The notes under the pieces are model-generated. The model saw only the letters and a list, made by a program, of their open reading frames with translations, did no database searches and had not been told where the DNA came from. From Heterobilharzia americana (Eukaryota; Platyhelminthes; Trematoda; Strigeidida; Schistosomatidae), in contig OX104132.1 in NCBI GenBank assembly GCA_944470555.2, positions 18,113,755 through 18,177,754 of the forward strand: a stretch of DNA of 64,000 bases, read 5' to 3'. The position numbers and the translations under genes were made by a program. This document shows positions 34,296 to 45,744 of the stretch, in pieces. Position 1 is the first letter of the stretch. Each line of letters opens with the position of its first letter.

Positions 34296-34400
34296 TCACT
34301 TTGTGCTGATGATGTCAGCTAGAACAGGAATGAAAGCTTCACGAATTAACTACCTAGATCAGAGCATACAACAGCATCAAACTCATCCTCTTAAACTAAA
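34296..34400 (+). repeat. PLE-B terminal block with hammerhead-like core
   Basis: GTGCTGATGATGTCAGCTAG (core CTGATGA at 34304-34310), then AATGAAAGCTTCACG, then GATCAGAGCATACAACAGC. Both CTGATGA and GAAA are kept, but the helix II strands between them do not pair well in this copy. Related blocks lie at 1255, 5620-5850, 16750, about 31790 (minus) and the window end. Confidence 0.5.
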
Positions 34401-34405
34401 AATAT

Positions 34406-35390
34406 TCTGCATCACTACACTGCATGTTATTCGTTACTCAATATTAGTATTCAATATTCAATGTAAAAAAAATTTATTTCATCTAATGTTTTACTATTTA
34501 ACGCAAATAGCCTTATGAAAGTTATCGACGACAACTAGAGAAATTCTAGGACAAAGTTTTGAAAGTTGAAACTTTTTTTCGAACAAAATGAAGACATCAC
34601 TACTCAGAAAAAACTTAGTTTGAAGATTTGTATTGATTCTTCTTAGAGGCCATAGGATTACTTATTCCGGAATACGAATCCAATACTTTTGACGAGCTAA
34701 TCTGTGGTTAGTCATTTAGGATTTTTTCTCAAATGAGGGTAGTGCAGGAAAATATCCTCACTCACTTTTTATGCCATTCTGAAAACCGATTTATTTATTC
34801 AGTATCCTTACTCATTATATTTTATGACAGGACTATATATTTGTATTTTTGGTATAAAACGTCTTTTAATTTCCAAGCCTTTGAAACTAAGTTTTTCAGT
34901 TGTTCAGGTTTAGTTTTTTAGAAGCGGGATATTTTGTTATGCAACATGATATTTGTGTCTTTTAAATCTGAAAAGTAATAAAACACCAAGTAGTCATCCG
35001 TCGCCAATGTTTTTCTGAGGTCCGTATCTGAAATTTCAAGGTGTGAACATGAGCTGGAGAGGTGATGTTCACATTACAGGTAGCATATATTTGTAGGATC
35101 TGGTGTAATCAACAAATTATTCACCTGTATACTGACTTTGATTGATAGTTGAATAAGTATTCTAATCCAGTTTCACAAGTTTAGGAAGACTGTGCTGACA
35201 AACGTCTTATTTTAACTGATATGCATTACTAACCATTGAAAATTCTGGATCATTTGATGCAGGACAATTTTGCCGCATGAATTTTGAAAGACCGTACTGG
35301 AATACACAAAAAAATTTGCATCAGAATCGTTTTTCAGTTTGACATCTTCAGTTATTCACAAAAGGATGAAACGAGGAGGGGTTGAAGCAT
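34406..35390. other. Unassigned stretch
   Basis: No supported feature. Confidence 0.35.
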
Positions 35391-35394
35391 ACAT

Positions 35395-35745
35395 CAAAAT
35401 GGACTATCAATTCGCGAAGTTATACCTCTTCGATGCCTCAAAGAATCTCAGAATTCCCTGAAAGTTTGAATTGCTGGTCCTAGCATGCCAAACATCCACG
35501 AAAAAACCACGTGATCACACGTGTGAGCCTCAGGTAAGCTAGATAGCTTTTTAGAAAGGTACGGAAAATGTCAAGTTCACCGAAAGCATGTACTTATCAT
35601 TACTTTTTGTACATGTTTTGCCTTGACAGTAAGCGTCTTTATCGTTTTACCGACTGTTCCTTTTTTGGAGGAACTGAATAACCCTCAATATTGAGGACTT
35701 CGGTTATTCTTCGAAAGTCCATATTTATGTTCATAAAGATAACCA
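35395..35745 (+). repeat. LTR-like repeat, family G, copy 1
   Basis: It shares with 41480-41835, in order: a CTAGCATGCCAAACATCCACG block, ACGTGATCACACGTGTGAGC, TTTAGAAAGGTACGGAAAAT, TTTTTGTACATGTTTTGCC, and CGAAAGTCCATATTTATG. The two copies are about 6.1 kb apart in the same direction. Coding sequence of an LTR element was not found between them. Confidence 0.45.
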
Positions 35746-35834
35746 GGATTTATCAGCAGTACGTGGAAGGTGACAGTATAAACTGTTCTTGAAAGTATTT
35801 ATAGGTACTTGAAACTTCCTGCTTACATTTTGGG

Positions 35835-36080
35835 TCGAATCCACCGACCTCTATCGGCATATAAGTTTTTATGCGGATGCTTCGATATCATTCGATTATT
35901 CAATACATAATACTTTACCTGATGGTGGCTAGCGATGGAATGTCAAACGTATCTTCGTCCCCGTCTAGTACTCATCAGCTGGATGTGCCTGTACCCTAGT
36001 GAGTGGTATTATTCTTACCATGAATAGAATTCAACACTTATTGCTTCTTGTAAACGATAATTATCAAAAGGATTCCTGAT
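35835..36080 (-). mobile_element. Sm-alpha hammerhead element with arm, decayed
   Basis: The arm 35840-35930 (CGACCTCTATCGGCATATAA) is followed by a minus-strand hammerhead. Its core CTGATGAG is intact (35971-35978), but GAAA is GAAG and the cleavage strand has lost CTGG. The pol III part, 36000-36080, is degenerate. Confidence 0.6.
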
Positions 36081-36084
36081 AAAA

Positions 36085-39000
36085 TGCAACAGTGAAGTGG
36101 TTTGTTGTACCTTTAATTCTCTTCACTCCTACTGCTGGGGATATCTGTGAAGTCATGCATAAAAATGCCTATTCAACCACAAGTGATGCGAGTGGATTCA
36201 TGCTAGATAAATTATATAAATTGTAGTTAGATACGTAAATATATGTAGCCATTTTTTCAATCAGGAGTAACACTGCATTCTGTAAAATCCTTTAAAAATT
36301 GTTAACTTGATTGATTGGTTTCATTTAGCAGTATTTAAGCTACTATTTTCTTAACCCACATTTTAATTAACACTCGAAAGTTCAATTATCTTTTATGCAT
36401 TTTTATATATTAAATAAAAATGTTTGTTTTATGATTCACAGATAACAGAACAATACTACAAGCATTTGTCTATCAAAAGGTTAATCCTTATTTTTGGATA
36501 ACCATCTAGGATAATTTCTTGGTATACATTTTGAGGATAAACACATTGCGTAACCCATAAAATGTCTTCTTAACCAGCAAGTAAATTTTTAGACACCCTA
36601 CTGATGTTGTAAAACGTGACAATACTAATAGTATTCACTTTATTCCAAACAATTTGTGGTGTACATTAGAATTCTTAGCATGATATATTGCAGCAATAAG
36701 AAAATATGCTTACATATACTCCATTACAATATTTCCAATAGTGTTATTATAAAAGTTATGTAAGTAACATAAAAAAAGAGAACACTTTTCATTCCTAATT
36801 AAATTATTGATAGGAGATTGTTACCTATTACAAAGTTGAAGTGTGAATTCTGTTCTAATACATTTTTCCTCACATAATATGCGTGATCGGTAAGATACAA
36901 TAGAATTCTTGTATTTAGCTGTACGAGCGTACATATAGTTTCTTCTTGTCCTGTCTCTGAGAAGATATAATGAGGGAGTTGTAAATGAAGTGAATGGTCA
37001 GTGTCAGTTAAAATTAAAGTAGCTAGTTGCTTACTTGAAGCCCTATGAAATATAACATAGCCCTTTTTTAGAAGGGTTTAACTTGAGATCATCTGAGAAA
37101 GACCATTGGTTAATTACAGGCAAGAATCTACTTAATTTAGATCAATATAACTGAGTTGACTGAAATAAACACCATCAAATTATCGTTATACTCACTGAAA
37201 TTAGTTTCAACGGAATAAAAATAGTGGTACGAAAATAATGAGAACAGAAAAGGAGAAAGTAGAGCACTTTGAGGTCGACTAGCTTCAGTAAGCAACGAAG
37301 TGGAGTACCTCCCCTTATAGGCAGTATACTGTTTCCTTTCAGAAAAGTAAGAATTCAGCCAGTTTGTAAGCCACAGCCATAGCTAGCTTATTTAAAAAGA
37401 GTGGTCTAGGAAAAGAGTGAAAGGCTGATGACTAATCCAAGAAGGTACAATGAACACCTGTTTCTAGACTAAAGGCCATGTTTGATGTGAGATAGTTGCA
37501 GCACCTGAAGTACTTCTCCTGTGTTTCGATGCAAATTGTTTTGGATTTCTAAAATACTTCAGTGAAGGCTAGGTCACAAGGAGAACTGTCTTAAAAAATG
37601 TGGAGGTTACAGGAATGATTTGAAGCGTAACATCTGATTCAGAAGATGACTTAGGCATCGGTACAGCTCTTATCTCCTCACAAGCAGCGAGTATTGTTTT
37701 TTTAGCAGTAAAGCAGTATATTCCTAAAATATTGAAAGACATACAGCTGAAGTGCTATTCAGGGGGGATAAATGCTTGTCCTACCTATCTAGTATAGTAG
37801 GTCTCCATTCCATCTATTGCAAGTATATCTCAAAACTAGACAATCTTAACCACTCTTCTTTGAAACTTTTGCTTAGTCTACAATTTTTTCCTTATGGTTC
37901 TGGAAGAATTTCCTGTTTCAAAAAGTATATGTCGAAGATTTTGGATCATTTTTAGCTGTATATCATCTAGTCGTTACCGTCTAATTCTCGATGCAATCAA
38001 AAGGAACATCGATTCAGCGTTTCAGTCAGACTTAGCTTTGAAATGCCAGGTCAGTTATTAGATTATTATCCAGAAATAGAAATTTTATTTTGATTGGTAT
38101 CATGGCATATACTGAACTGTTTCGATGACAACTATTATATTTTAGCACAAACCTAAATGTCACAACGGTCACTGCGCATTGTTAGAGCACCATATATATA
38201 TAGAAACTACCAAATTTTCCGACGTTCTTAATTTTTACAACAATTTTTTCATCATATATGTCTGTCAGGATAGTGCATTTGTAAGACATACCACTAGCTC
38301 GATCAGAAAGCTGCAGATCTGCGAATTGTTAACACCTTCATTTGGAACAGTCAACGAACTCTGAAACCTGGAGTAAAGAGAAGAGTAATATCCTTTTTCG
38401 AATGCAGGAACTTAAAGTTTGAAAATATGTTTAAACTACTAGCAAAATTGACAGTAGATAAATTTTTATAGAAAAAGATTGGTGTGTGAGGGGTGTTCAT
38501 TAGAAATAGTCTCATACTTACACGATCCCTAGGTAAGACACCAAGTTTTGCTACCGTGATAAAAGTCAAGTGGCCTAGTGGATAACATTTTGGTTGTCCA
38601 TCACCATGTCATTTACAGTTGTTTAAGAGTAAATTTGAACAATGGTATAGGCGACCAATGCTATTTCCTATTAGATCCTCATCAGGCTTTACCCTAATAT
38701 AAAAAGATACAAATTTTTTTATTTTCACACATATGTGAAACTTTGTTTTCAGTTTTCTGATTGCATGACATCAAAGGGATGGAGAATATGTGCTGAAAAT
38801 TCTATCTCCCTTCGGTAAATTGCTTTTAAGTTATTGTGGATTAATAAATCAAACTTCGCTACAATTTTCATTTTTCTTTGTTACACTATGGTAAAAATTA
38901 TATTCCTATACTTTGTAAAGATTGAAACAAATAAGTCCGTAACTGAGTGGAATAACTAGTTCCTGCATGCATTTACCTCCATGAACTTAAGAAAAGGCAG

Positions 39001-39135
39001 CTGGTACCTAATAACATGACATTATTTACTTTCGTTAATTCCTCGGTTGCTATTCATAAGTTGATTTGTCAAAATGTGTAAACTTAGCACACTTTAACTC
39101 ACAAGGATGAACGATCAATTTAAGTCGAATGTTTG
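36085..39135. other. Mostly unassigned; contains one family-E repeat and a tRNA-like scrap
   Basis: 36620-36800 matches the family-E repeat (CTTTATTCCAAACAATTTGT, AGAATTCTTAGCATGATATA). 38568-38600 (AGTGGCCTAGTGGATAACAT) resembles the A-box region of hammerhead elements. The frames 37752-37955 and 38179-38364 are open but unrecognised. Confidence 0.35.
36620..36800 (+). repeat. Family-E interspersed repeat
   Basis: Same order as 31960 and 39815: CTTTATTC, then an AGAATTC block, then CATGATATATTGCAGCAAT. No coding content; origin unknown. Confidence 0.5.
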
Positions 39136-39139
39136 TTGG

Positions 39140-39795
39140 TATTCGCATAGACTAACACCATTTGGAAGAAACATTGGAGACCTGGGAGCACTGAACAGCT
39201 GTTTCGTCTTAGTATGAGACTCCTCAGCAGTGCGCAATCATGACCCAAACCCACCAGGAATTGAACCAAGGATATTCAGTTACTGAGTTGGATTTCGGTG
39301 GTCTATATTTCCAACTTCTATTATTTCATAACATAGCGAAATCATCACTCAGTGTCATCACTGAGTATTTTTCCTCACGTCCATCAGGTTTGTCCTATCG
39401 GTCGATGATGAATATCAACCTGAAAAATTGCTAAATCCTCACAAACCCTCAAATTAAATGATCTAATGCTCACTGGTGAATAGCTATGGGAGGTGATTCC
39501 GAAGTTTGATGGGAAGTCGTGACCCTTGGGGCTAACCTGGTGGACCTGAGGAAAAATACTCAATAATGACATTGGGTTATGGTTGCGTTATGTCGTGAAA
39601 TGATAGAAGTTGGGAGTATGGACCATTGGAATCCGACCCAGCAACTGAATATCCTTGGTTAAATTCCAAGTGGGGTTGGGTCATCGTTGCACACTGCTGA
39701 GTAGTCCCATACTAGGATGAAACAGTTGTCCAGTGTCCTTAGGTTTTTAATATTCCTCCAAATGATGTCAGTCCATGATGAATACCAACCTGAAA
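39140..39795. mobile_element. SINE-B palindrome with about 250-base arms
   Basis: The left arm 39140-39395 and the right arm 39535-39795 are reverse complements over most of their length. Examples: AACAGCTGTTTCGTCTTAGT against ACTAGGATGAAACAGTTGTC, and GGATATTCAGTTACTGAG against the complement of CAGCAACTGAATATCC. Both arms hold the SINE-B body with its B-box-like stretch. The 140-base spacer 39396-39534 has no recognised content. Open frames here are shadows of the repeat. Confidence 0.75.
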
Positions 39796-39814
39796 AGATG
39801 AAAGTTTAGTCAGA

Positions 39815-39892
39815 TAATAATAATATTGATAATCGCTTTATTCTGAACAATGCTTTGGTATAATTAGGAATTTTCAGAATGATATACTGCGT

Positions 39893-39923
<31 letters not shown>

Positions 39924-40000
39924 CTTATGTGTACTCGTTTACAAGATTTAGAATAGTCACATCATAACAGTTTATGCAAAGAATGTCAATAACCAGAAGT
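39815..40000 (+). repeat. Family-E repeat with (TA)n
   Basis: AATCGCTTTATTCTGAAC, then GGAATTTTCAGAATGATATA, then a TA run at 39895-39922. Confidence 0.5.
39895..39922. repeat. (TA)n microsatellite
   Basis: About 28 bases of uninterrupted TA repeat. Confidence 0.95.
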
Positions 40001-41150
40001 AAATTATATTGTTAGTTAAACTACTGACCAGATATCATTTATTGTTGCAAAGTTGATAGGCAGTTTCTATAATTCCTGGTATAGTCATACACTTGAGAGT
40101 CCATTACCGTCTACCACGGTACCTTTCCTTAATTTGTCTATCAAATTGTTCGACGATAAGTCATAACCATTTTAAAAATTTGCGATAGTATATAACATGA
40201 TTAGACAATTATAACTGAGTGGTTTAAACAATGTAGAAAAAAGAAATTTTATTCAACATATTCTATGGTGAAATGATGTGGCTCAAAGTTCAAGCAGGCA
40301 GCCAGACTTGTTAGAAGAGACTAGGATTGATGTAATATGACATAACAAATCTGAAGTAGGTGGGAAGAGCATGTTAGAATGTTTTATTCATAAATATGTT
40401 ACAATTGAAAGTTTTCAAAAGTTGACAGAAGTTGATCAAAGTACTGTGAAACTTGAAATGTAAAATTACACAAGTCAGTCAACAGATACGTTAATAAAAT
40501 AGACTGTGTAAAATGTAAGGAGTCTAACTGAATATGTTATGAATAAATTATGTTTATAAAAAGATCTAATCTTGTAGTTTCTGGTGATTGTCCGGTTTCG
40601 AGTTAGTATTCATCACAAAGTGGCATCTCTAGAAAAACCAATGAAATACTGGGACCACTGCAAAGCTATTTCCTCCTACTATGAGACTACTCATTAGAGT
40701 GCATAAATGATTACTCCAGGGATATTACATTGTGGCACTACTTTATCTAAATGGCCCAGATTACTCTAGAGTTCCTGTAGAATAAGGTTTACGAAAAACT
40801 TCACCCTTTAAAATCGTTTATAGTGTTTATTACGATGTTAATTTAAGGTATTTTTCTAAGTCACATAATTGAATGAAAAATACAGATTATTAACTACTTG
40901 AAATCATCAACAAATGATGTCATATGGTGTTGATACTAAAAGGGTAGGTGCTAAAATTCAAGAAAATTTCCATGCATGTAATTTTGTTGATCGAAAACAA
41001 TGAAACGCTTTTTCAATGAAGTTATGAATATTACACTTTCTTTAACATCACCTGGTTCATTGGTGTTTCAAAAGTTAATACATTTCAGCAGTTTAGAAAA
41101 CTCATTAGGTAAATAAAAATAAGAGACGCTCAATGAAGAGTCATCCTTTC
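40001..41150. other. Mostly unassigned; weak SINE-B scrap
   Basis: 40590-40720 (AGTATTCATCACAAAGTGGC, CTACTATGAGACTACTCA) resembles an inverted SINE-B 3' half. Otherwise nothing supported. Confidence 0.35.
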
Positions 41151-41154
41151 CCAT

Positions 41155-41180
41155 TATGTCATTCTCAAGCTGTACAACCC
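41155..41180. repeat. Single PLE-A arm
   Basis: CATTCTCAAGCTGTACAACC matches the PLE-A inverted arms at 4105 and 26875. Confidence 0.4.
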
Positions 41181-41254
41181 CACACAGAGTTTATATTTAC
41201 GTGTTAACAGATGAGGAAATTTTCATGAAATACATTTGGACAAAATTCATTTGT

Positions 41255-41465
41255 CATAATAATGATGGATAATGGCTAACAGTGGAATCCATGATGCACA
41301 TTTCGTCTTATTCTTGACTCGTAAGCTGGGTGTTCCTGCCTCAAAATAATGGATTCAGCTGATAGTAGTTTTCATCATTTACATGAAGACCAAAGATAAC
41401 AAAATATCAAGAGATCCATGCTAGCCAACAGTGATTGATCATTTCAACATGATCAACGGCAAAGA
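41255..41465 (-). mobile_element. Sm-alpha hammerhead element with arm, inactive
   Basis: The minus strand reads CCCAGCTTACGAGTCAAGAA, AGACGAAATGTGCATC, ATGGATTCCACTG. G5 of the core is T, so it is not expected to cleave. An inverted arm remnant lies at about 41380-41460 (CAGTGATTGATCATTTCAAC). Confidence 0.65.
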
Positions 41466-41479
41466 TTTACAAGGTTTAA

Positions 41480-41835
41480 CATCAAAACTTCAAGTAGGTA
41501 TTAGAGATAAGACAATATCGATTCAATTCCTCAAATAAACCTGGAACTCCTTGAAATTCTCACAGTCCGTTATGGCATGACAAACAATCTTGGAAAAATA
41601 CGTGATCATACGTATGAATCTCAGATTGTCTGATGAGCTTTCTAGAAAGGTGTATAACATACAAAGGCCAGTGTAAACATAATTACGTCGTTACTTTTGT
41701 ACGTTTTTACTTAAGAATAAACCTTTTATCGTTTTTGCCTCTCCCTCCTGTTTTTGAGCAACCGGGAGACCTTTAAGAATGAGGCCTAAGGTTGTGGTCC
41801 AAGAGTCCATACATTTATGTATATGCCTATAAACT
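41480..41835 (+). repeat. LTR-like repeat, family G, copy 2
   Basis: See the order shared with 35395-35745. This copy keeps ACGTGATCATACGTATGAAT, CTGATGAGCTTTCTAGAAAG and an AATAAA at about 41725. Confidence 0.45.
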
Positions 41836-41839
41836 ATCA

Positions 41840-43290
41840 AGAGAAATCAACTAACCACAGGAATTATGCCATGGGCTGCTCTTTATCAAACTGAGTTATC
41901 GATAGGGAAACAAGAGAAAAGATTTTAACAGAAAACTGTGAGAATCACTGAAGTACTTACTGAAAAGCTGTCCTAGCATACAAACAATGTTAAGATCCAT
42001 GCAACCTAAATTATCTCACATGGATTCTTCATTCTTGATTAACTTAAAGATATCACTTCATTGTTCTAAAAGTATAAAGACTTGTTTCTTGTTTAACTTA
42101 AATTGCCGGATGATATATCAAAAGTACTTATTCTTGTAAAAAAAAATTAACAGACTATAGAACGTGATCACTACGTAAATTTTACACTGTCAAAGAATTA
42201 TAAAGATCTTACTTTTGACGAAACATTCAGAATACTGTTACAGATATTTGGAGAGAAATCATCTCTCTTTGGGATTAGATACCACCAATGATTGGGTCAA
42301 ACATACCTGCACTATCAATCAAGAGTATGAGCGTTTAAGACTTCCATGATCACAGGGGACCAGTTCAGGTGGTCTGTTATCGTCTGCTGTCTACGACCTC
42401 CGTCAGATACTGACATGCATACTTGTGTTTTATCTAGGATCAAATAGTACCCAAACGTAACAACAAGTGTAAAACTTGAGTATTGTGACAGAGTAAAGTT
42501 CCACATTAGTTTGTTAATTGATATAGGAAACGATGGCACAGGATTAGTTACTGGATGGTTTTCTGAGCGGAATATTACAAATATTCATGTCATAGCAATC
42601 ATATGACTTTCATACTTCTCAAACATAGTCTAATAGTTCTCATTCTTTTATTTTAATATAACAAGGCGGAGCGAGAGATTCGTCACACAATATTTGTTCG
42701 TTGTATCAACACCTAATACATGTGACAGGAAGGCTTCATGACATATAACAGATACCACTGAAAATAAAAGAATGAAGAACTTTTGAACTAGATGAGAGAA
42801 GTCTGGAAGTCATCATAATTTGAGTATGAGCGAGAAATTCTGATCGAAATGTAATCAAGGGATAATTCTGTGTGATATATCATGCGCACAATCTAGTATG
42901 GAATAGAAAGTCGAGTTCTGGTTATAAAGCTGCAGATTCATAAAAGAATTACGCATTGTTTAAAGTAAAAGTCAGACGTAGACTTGCCGACATTAAGACA
43001 ATAAAAATTTTCTAAGTCAGACGAAGACGTTTAAAAGATTGATGAATGTAATGGGAAATCAGATTTTAACGGTGAAAGAATAAGGAGTGTGAGATGTAAT
43101 ATCTTTTTTTTAAAGAAGGGGAAGAAGCATTTTTTGGTGTGAAATTTTCTTACAGGTCGTGTTCACTTCAACTGCAACAATAACAATAATAATAATCATA
43201 ACAATAATAAAAATAAGCGTTTTATTTTCAAATTATGGATTTAACGTCAGAGAAACTGGTTCACTAGCATCATCAAATATATAATGGCAT
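41840..43290. other. Unassigned stretch
   Basis: 43160-43230 holds an AATAATAAT-rich run followed by GCGTTTTATTTTC, perhaps a worn family-E start. Nothing else supported. Confidence 0.35.
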
Positions 43291-43299
43291 GGAAATATT

Positions 43300-43580
43300 C
43301 AACGTTTGAGGTCTCTTAAATAGTACAGAAGAAAGAACTTTGGACTTTATCACAATATCAAAAGTGTCTTCAAGTTACGAGAAAACGAAAATATCACTTT
43401 ACACAGTGTTGATCAGTTTAGATCATTTCCACTGAGTATTTTTCACACCCTTAAGTAGTTTCAAAGTCATGCAGTATTAGATATTTGTGTTATAGGTGAC
43501 TGAACCGACTGTAACGTTCCATGTTTCGTCTGGTGAACACCTATTTCAACATAAGTCTACATGTTTATAGCTTTATTAGT
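43300..43580 (-). repeat. Family-F repeat, copy 1
   Basis: The reverse complement carries TAAAGCTATAAACATGTAGA, ACTTAAGGGTGTGAAAAATA, CTCAGTGGAAATGATCTAAA and TTTTGATATTGTGATAAAG. All recur in the same order at 50440-50700 on the plus strand. Identity of the element unknown. Confidence 0.55.
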
Positions 43581-43679
43581 TAACAAGAAGTCGCTTCAAT
43601 ACGAGTGCCTAAATAAAGCTCTTTCCGATAATTAGTCCAGGTTTCATAATATGAATTGTCTTACTTTCTGCAATTTGAA

Positions 43680-44035
43680 GTGTTTTCAGGGTATACCATT
43701 CAGCATCGTTTCGACTACAGGCGACACAGAGTAGGACATCAAAACCAGGATCACAATGTCAGTGAGACAGGTCTTCCTGCGTTAGCCTGAAATCAGTGTG
43801 GAGATCTACTGCATTGCACTCAGCATAAAGCATCAACAACATCCGAATTTTCAATACCAACGTCAAGTCAGTGCCTCTATGTGATGTTTCAGAGACTTGG
43901 CGCATCACGAAAAGCATTGCCAATAAACTACACACATACATCTCATCAACAGCTGCCGTCTACGCTCACTCGATACTGGAGACCAGATCAGAAGGCCAGA
44001 AAGAAAAAGCATTAAGGAACTCACTCTGGCGTCTT
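43680..44035 (+). pseudogene. RTE fragment, region after RT
   Basis: GTTTCGACTACAGGCGACAC, TGTGGAGATCTACTGCATTG, GAGACTTGGCGCATCACGAA and AACTACACACATACATCTCA match 53.9-54.15 kb in order. It is badly frame-shifted, and its continuation resumes only at 44640. Confidence 0.75.
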
Positions 44036-44039
44036 CATA

Positions 44040-44638
44040 TGGTGGTTGGATGACGTTGATGTAGGTTTGTGGCACTTAAACTGTAGTGTCCAAGCAACTG
44101 CCAAATTACCTCTTAGTCGACGCTGTCAAAGGCCCTTTCAAATTCAATGAAGTTGAGGTTGAATGGGGTTGGCTGACATTCTTTACTTGTTCTATGATTA
44201 TGCGTAGGATTGCATTTTGGTCCGCACATGATTTGTTCTTCTTCAAGCCACCTGTTCTGGTCGGAATCTTGAGTCCAGGGCATCTTTTAGTCGCTCCACG
44301 ATGATTCGGCTCAATATTTAGCTTGAGGTGGACAGGGATGGAACATGACTCTGTGCCAGTTCTTGCAAAGACTTGGGGCTTCCTTGTTTGGGAGTTCGAC
44401 AAAGTAGCCCTTCTTCTCCCAATCAATAGGCAGGTACCTCTCCTTCCTTCCAAACCGTCTACAATAGTCCGGTGTTGTTTCTGTGTCTGCTTTCATTACT
44501 TCTGGCAGAATTCTATCTAGTCTTGCTGCTTTCCCGGATTTCAGCAACTTTGTAGTGTGGCGTTCAAGACTTCACTTCTGCTTTTGTCAGAAGACTTGTG
44601 TTCACTGGTAATTCAACGGTTGCTGTTCGTATTTCTGG
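44040..44638 (-). pseudogene. RTE fragment, RT domain, inverted
   Basis: The minus strand from 44638 gives ELPVNTSLLTKAEV, LKSGKAARLDRILPEV, KKGYFVELPNKEAPSLCKNW, ILRIIIEQ and a frame-shifted AFDSVD (RT motif A) near 44120-44105. This is the RT front half, in opposite orientation to the RTE pieces on both sides. Confidence 0.82.
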
Positions 44639-44639
44639 A

Positions 44640-44750
44640 CGATTTGTGGGCAATGTTGGAGACTGCAGAGAAGGAAGTGAAATATCAACGTGCTACTGAA
44701 GCCTGTGTTCCACCTGGAATCCAGGTAACAAAGAATAATAATATTAATAA
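44640..44750 (+). pseudogene. RTE 3' end
   Basis: GGAGACTGCAGAGAAGG, then CAACGTGCTACTGAAGCC, then an AATAATAATATTAATAA tail, as in other RTE 3' ends in the window. Confidence 0.75.
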
Positions 44751-45004
44751 ACATTATGCTACTCTTTTTTGTCATGCAATTTCTATTGACCTTCGTTTTG
44801 ATATTACTACTGAATGTTCATTCTTTTGTATTATATATTAACGAATGTTCAGCTAAGATATTTATGAGGGATGTAAGGAGCATTTAGTTTCACTACCAGT
44901 TCCATGTTCATTATTTGTTTGTAAATAAAAGCGTAATCTGCATTGGCATGAGGTATTTTTATCCAGATTACCATTTTTAGTACTATCCATTTCTGCTTCG
45001 TTGT

Positions 45005-45060
45005 AATCGAGGATGCTTGTTTCGTCCTATTTAGGACGTGAGATGAAAGGACTGTTGTTG
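45005..45060 (-). mobile_element. Hammerhead element scrap
   Basis: The minus strand reads CCTAAATAGGACGAAACAAG then CATCCTCGATTAC: helix II, GAAA and part of the cleavage strand. The CTGATGA half is missing. Confidence 0.5.
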
Positions 45061-45064
45061 TCAC

Positions 45065-45740
45065 TTCAAGCTTACGTACTAGTATAAATGATACATTTTA
45101 TGTCTTTGGAAATTTTATCTATTATGGAATGAAGTTAGTTACAGATAGGTATATAATTAGAATGCACTTATATACATAATGAGATGTTTTTTTAATTTTA
45201 AGAATATTTTCAGCAAAACTACTTTTATTGATGATACTTAGCCGTTAAAATTTCTTAAAAACACATAGACAATAAAATGCATACAACTTCAATCGAAATA
45301 ATTATTAACCATATTCGATGTAGAAGAGTTTATGCACATAGGACTGGTTAAGGTGATTAAGTACAGGTTTTTTGATCTGATCTACACATCTTTCATTTTT
45401 TGATACTACTATTTTCTTGAAGTTCAAACTAATTCCCTGTTACAAACTTCTTGTTTCAAACACTTAGAGATTTATATAGATATACTATTCAGTGAAATGT
45501 TGGTCTTAGTTTATCTAAGAATTAGTCTCACATATATAATTGTAAGCATTGATTGAAATACTTTCAGTAGTTTTTCATGGGATTATCAAAAATATTTCTT
45601 ATCAAATCAGAACTGATTTTGTTAACAGTTAATACCAGAATTAGCTGTTCAATCTACTTAGTGTGATATACTAATACCGCATTTATAGTACACTATATTT
45701 ATTTTGATTTAGAGATTTGTGATATTTGACGGGTTCCACG
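45065..45740. other. Unassigned stretch
   Basis: AT-rich, no supported feature. Confidence 0.35.
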
Positions 45741-45744
45741 AAGG

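Larger units (their letters stand above)
32930..34405 (+). pseudogene. PLE-B copy, plus strand, interrupted
   Basis: Frames read: RYEEGSNNKLAILDIPIT (about 32985), KPAHMNQILT, NSNNPTAHK, then after the insertion 33419-33793 the CRICKSTTLDRTLALAEFIY stretch (33870-33935), a HERQLAVKHH-like reading, and SGQLAIDRHVDIDPIYQLI (about 34090-34145). These are the RT C-terminal and GIY-YIG regions of a Penelope element in the order seen at 62.5-63.9 kb. Frame changes and stops break it. The 3' tail runs into a hammerhead-like block at 34300. Confidence 0.8.

Noticed and set aside
41600..41680. A further hammerhead in the LTR-like repeat (CTGATGAGCTTTCTAGAAAG)
   Set aside because: No GAAA follows at the right place, the relative at 35.55 kb lacks CTGATGA, and the hairpin alone is not enough.
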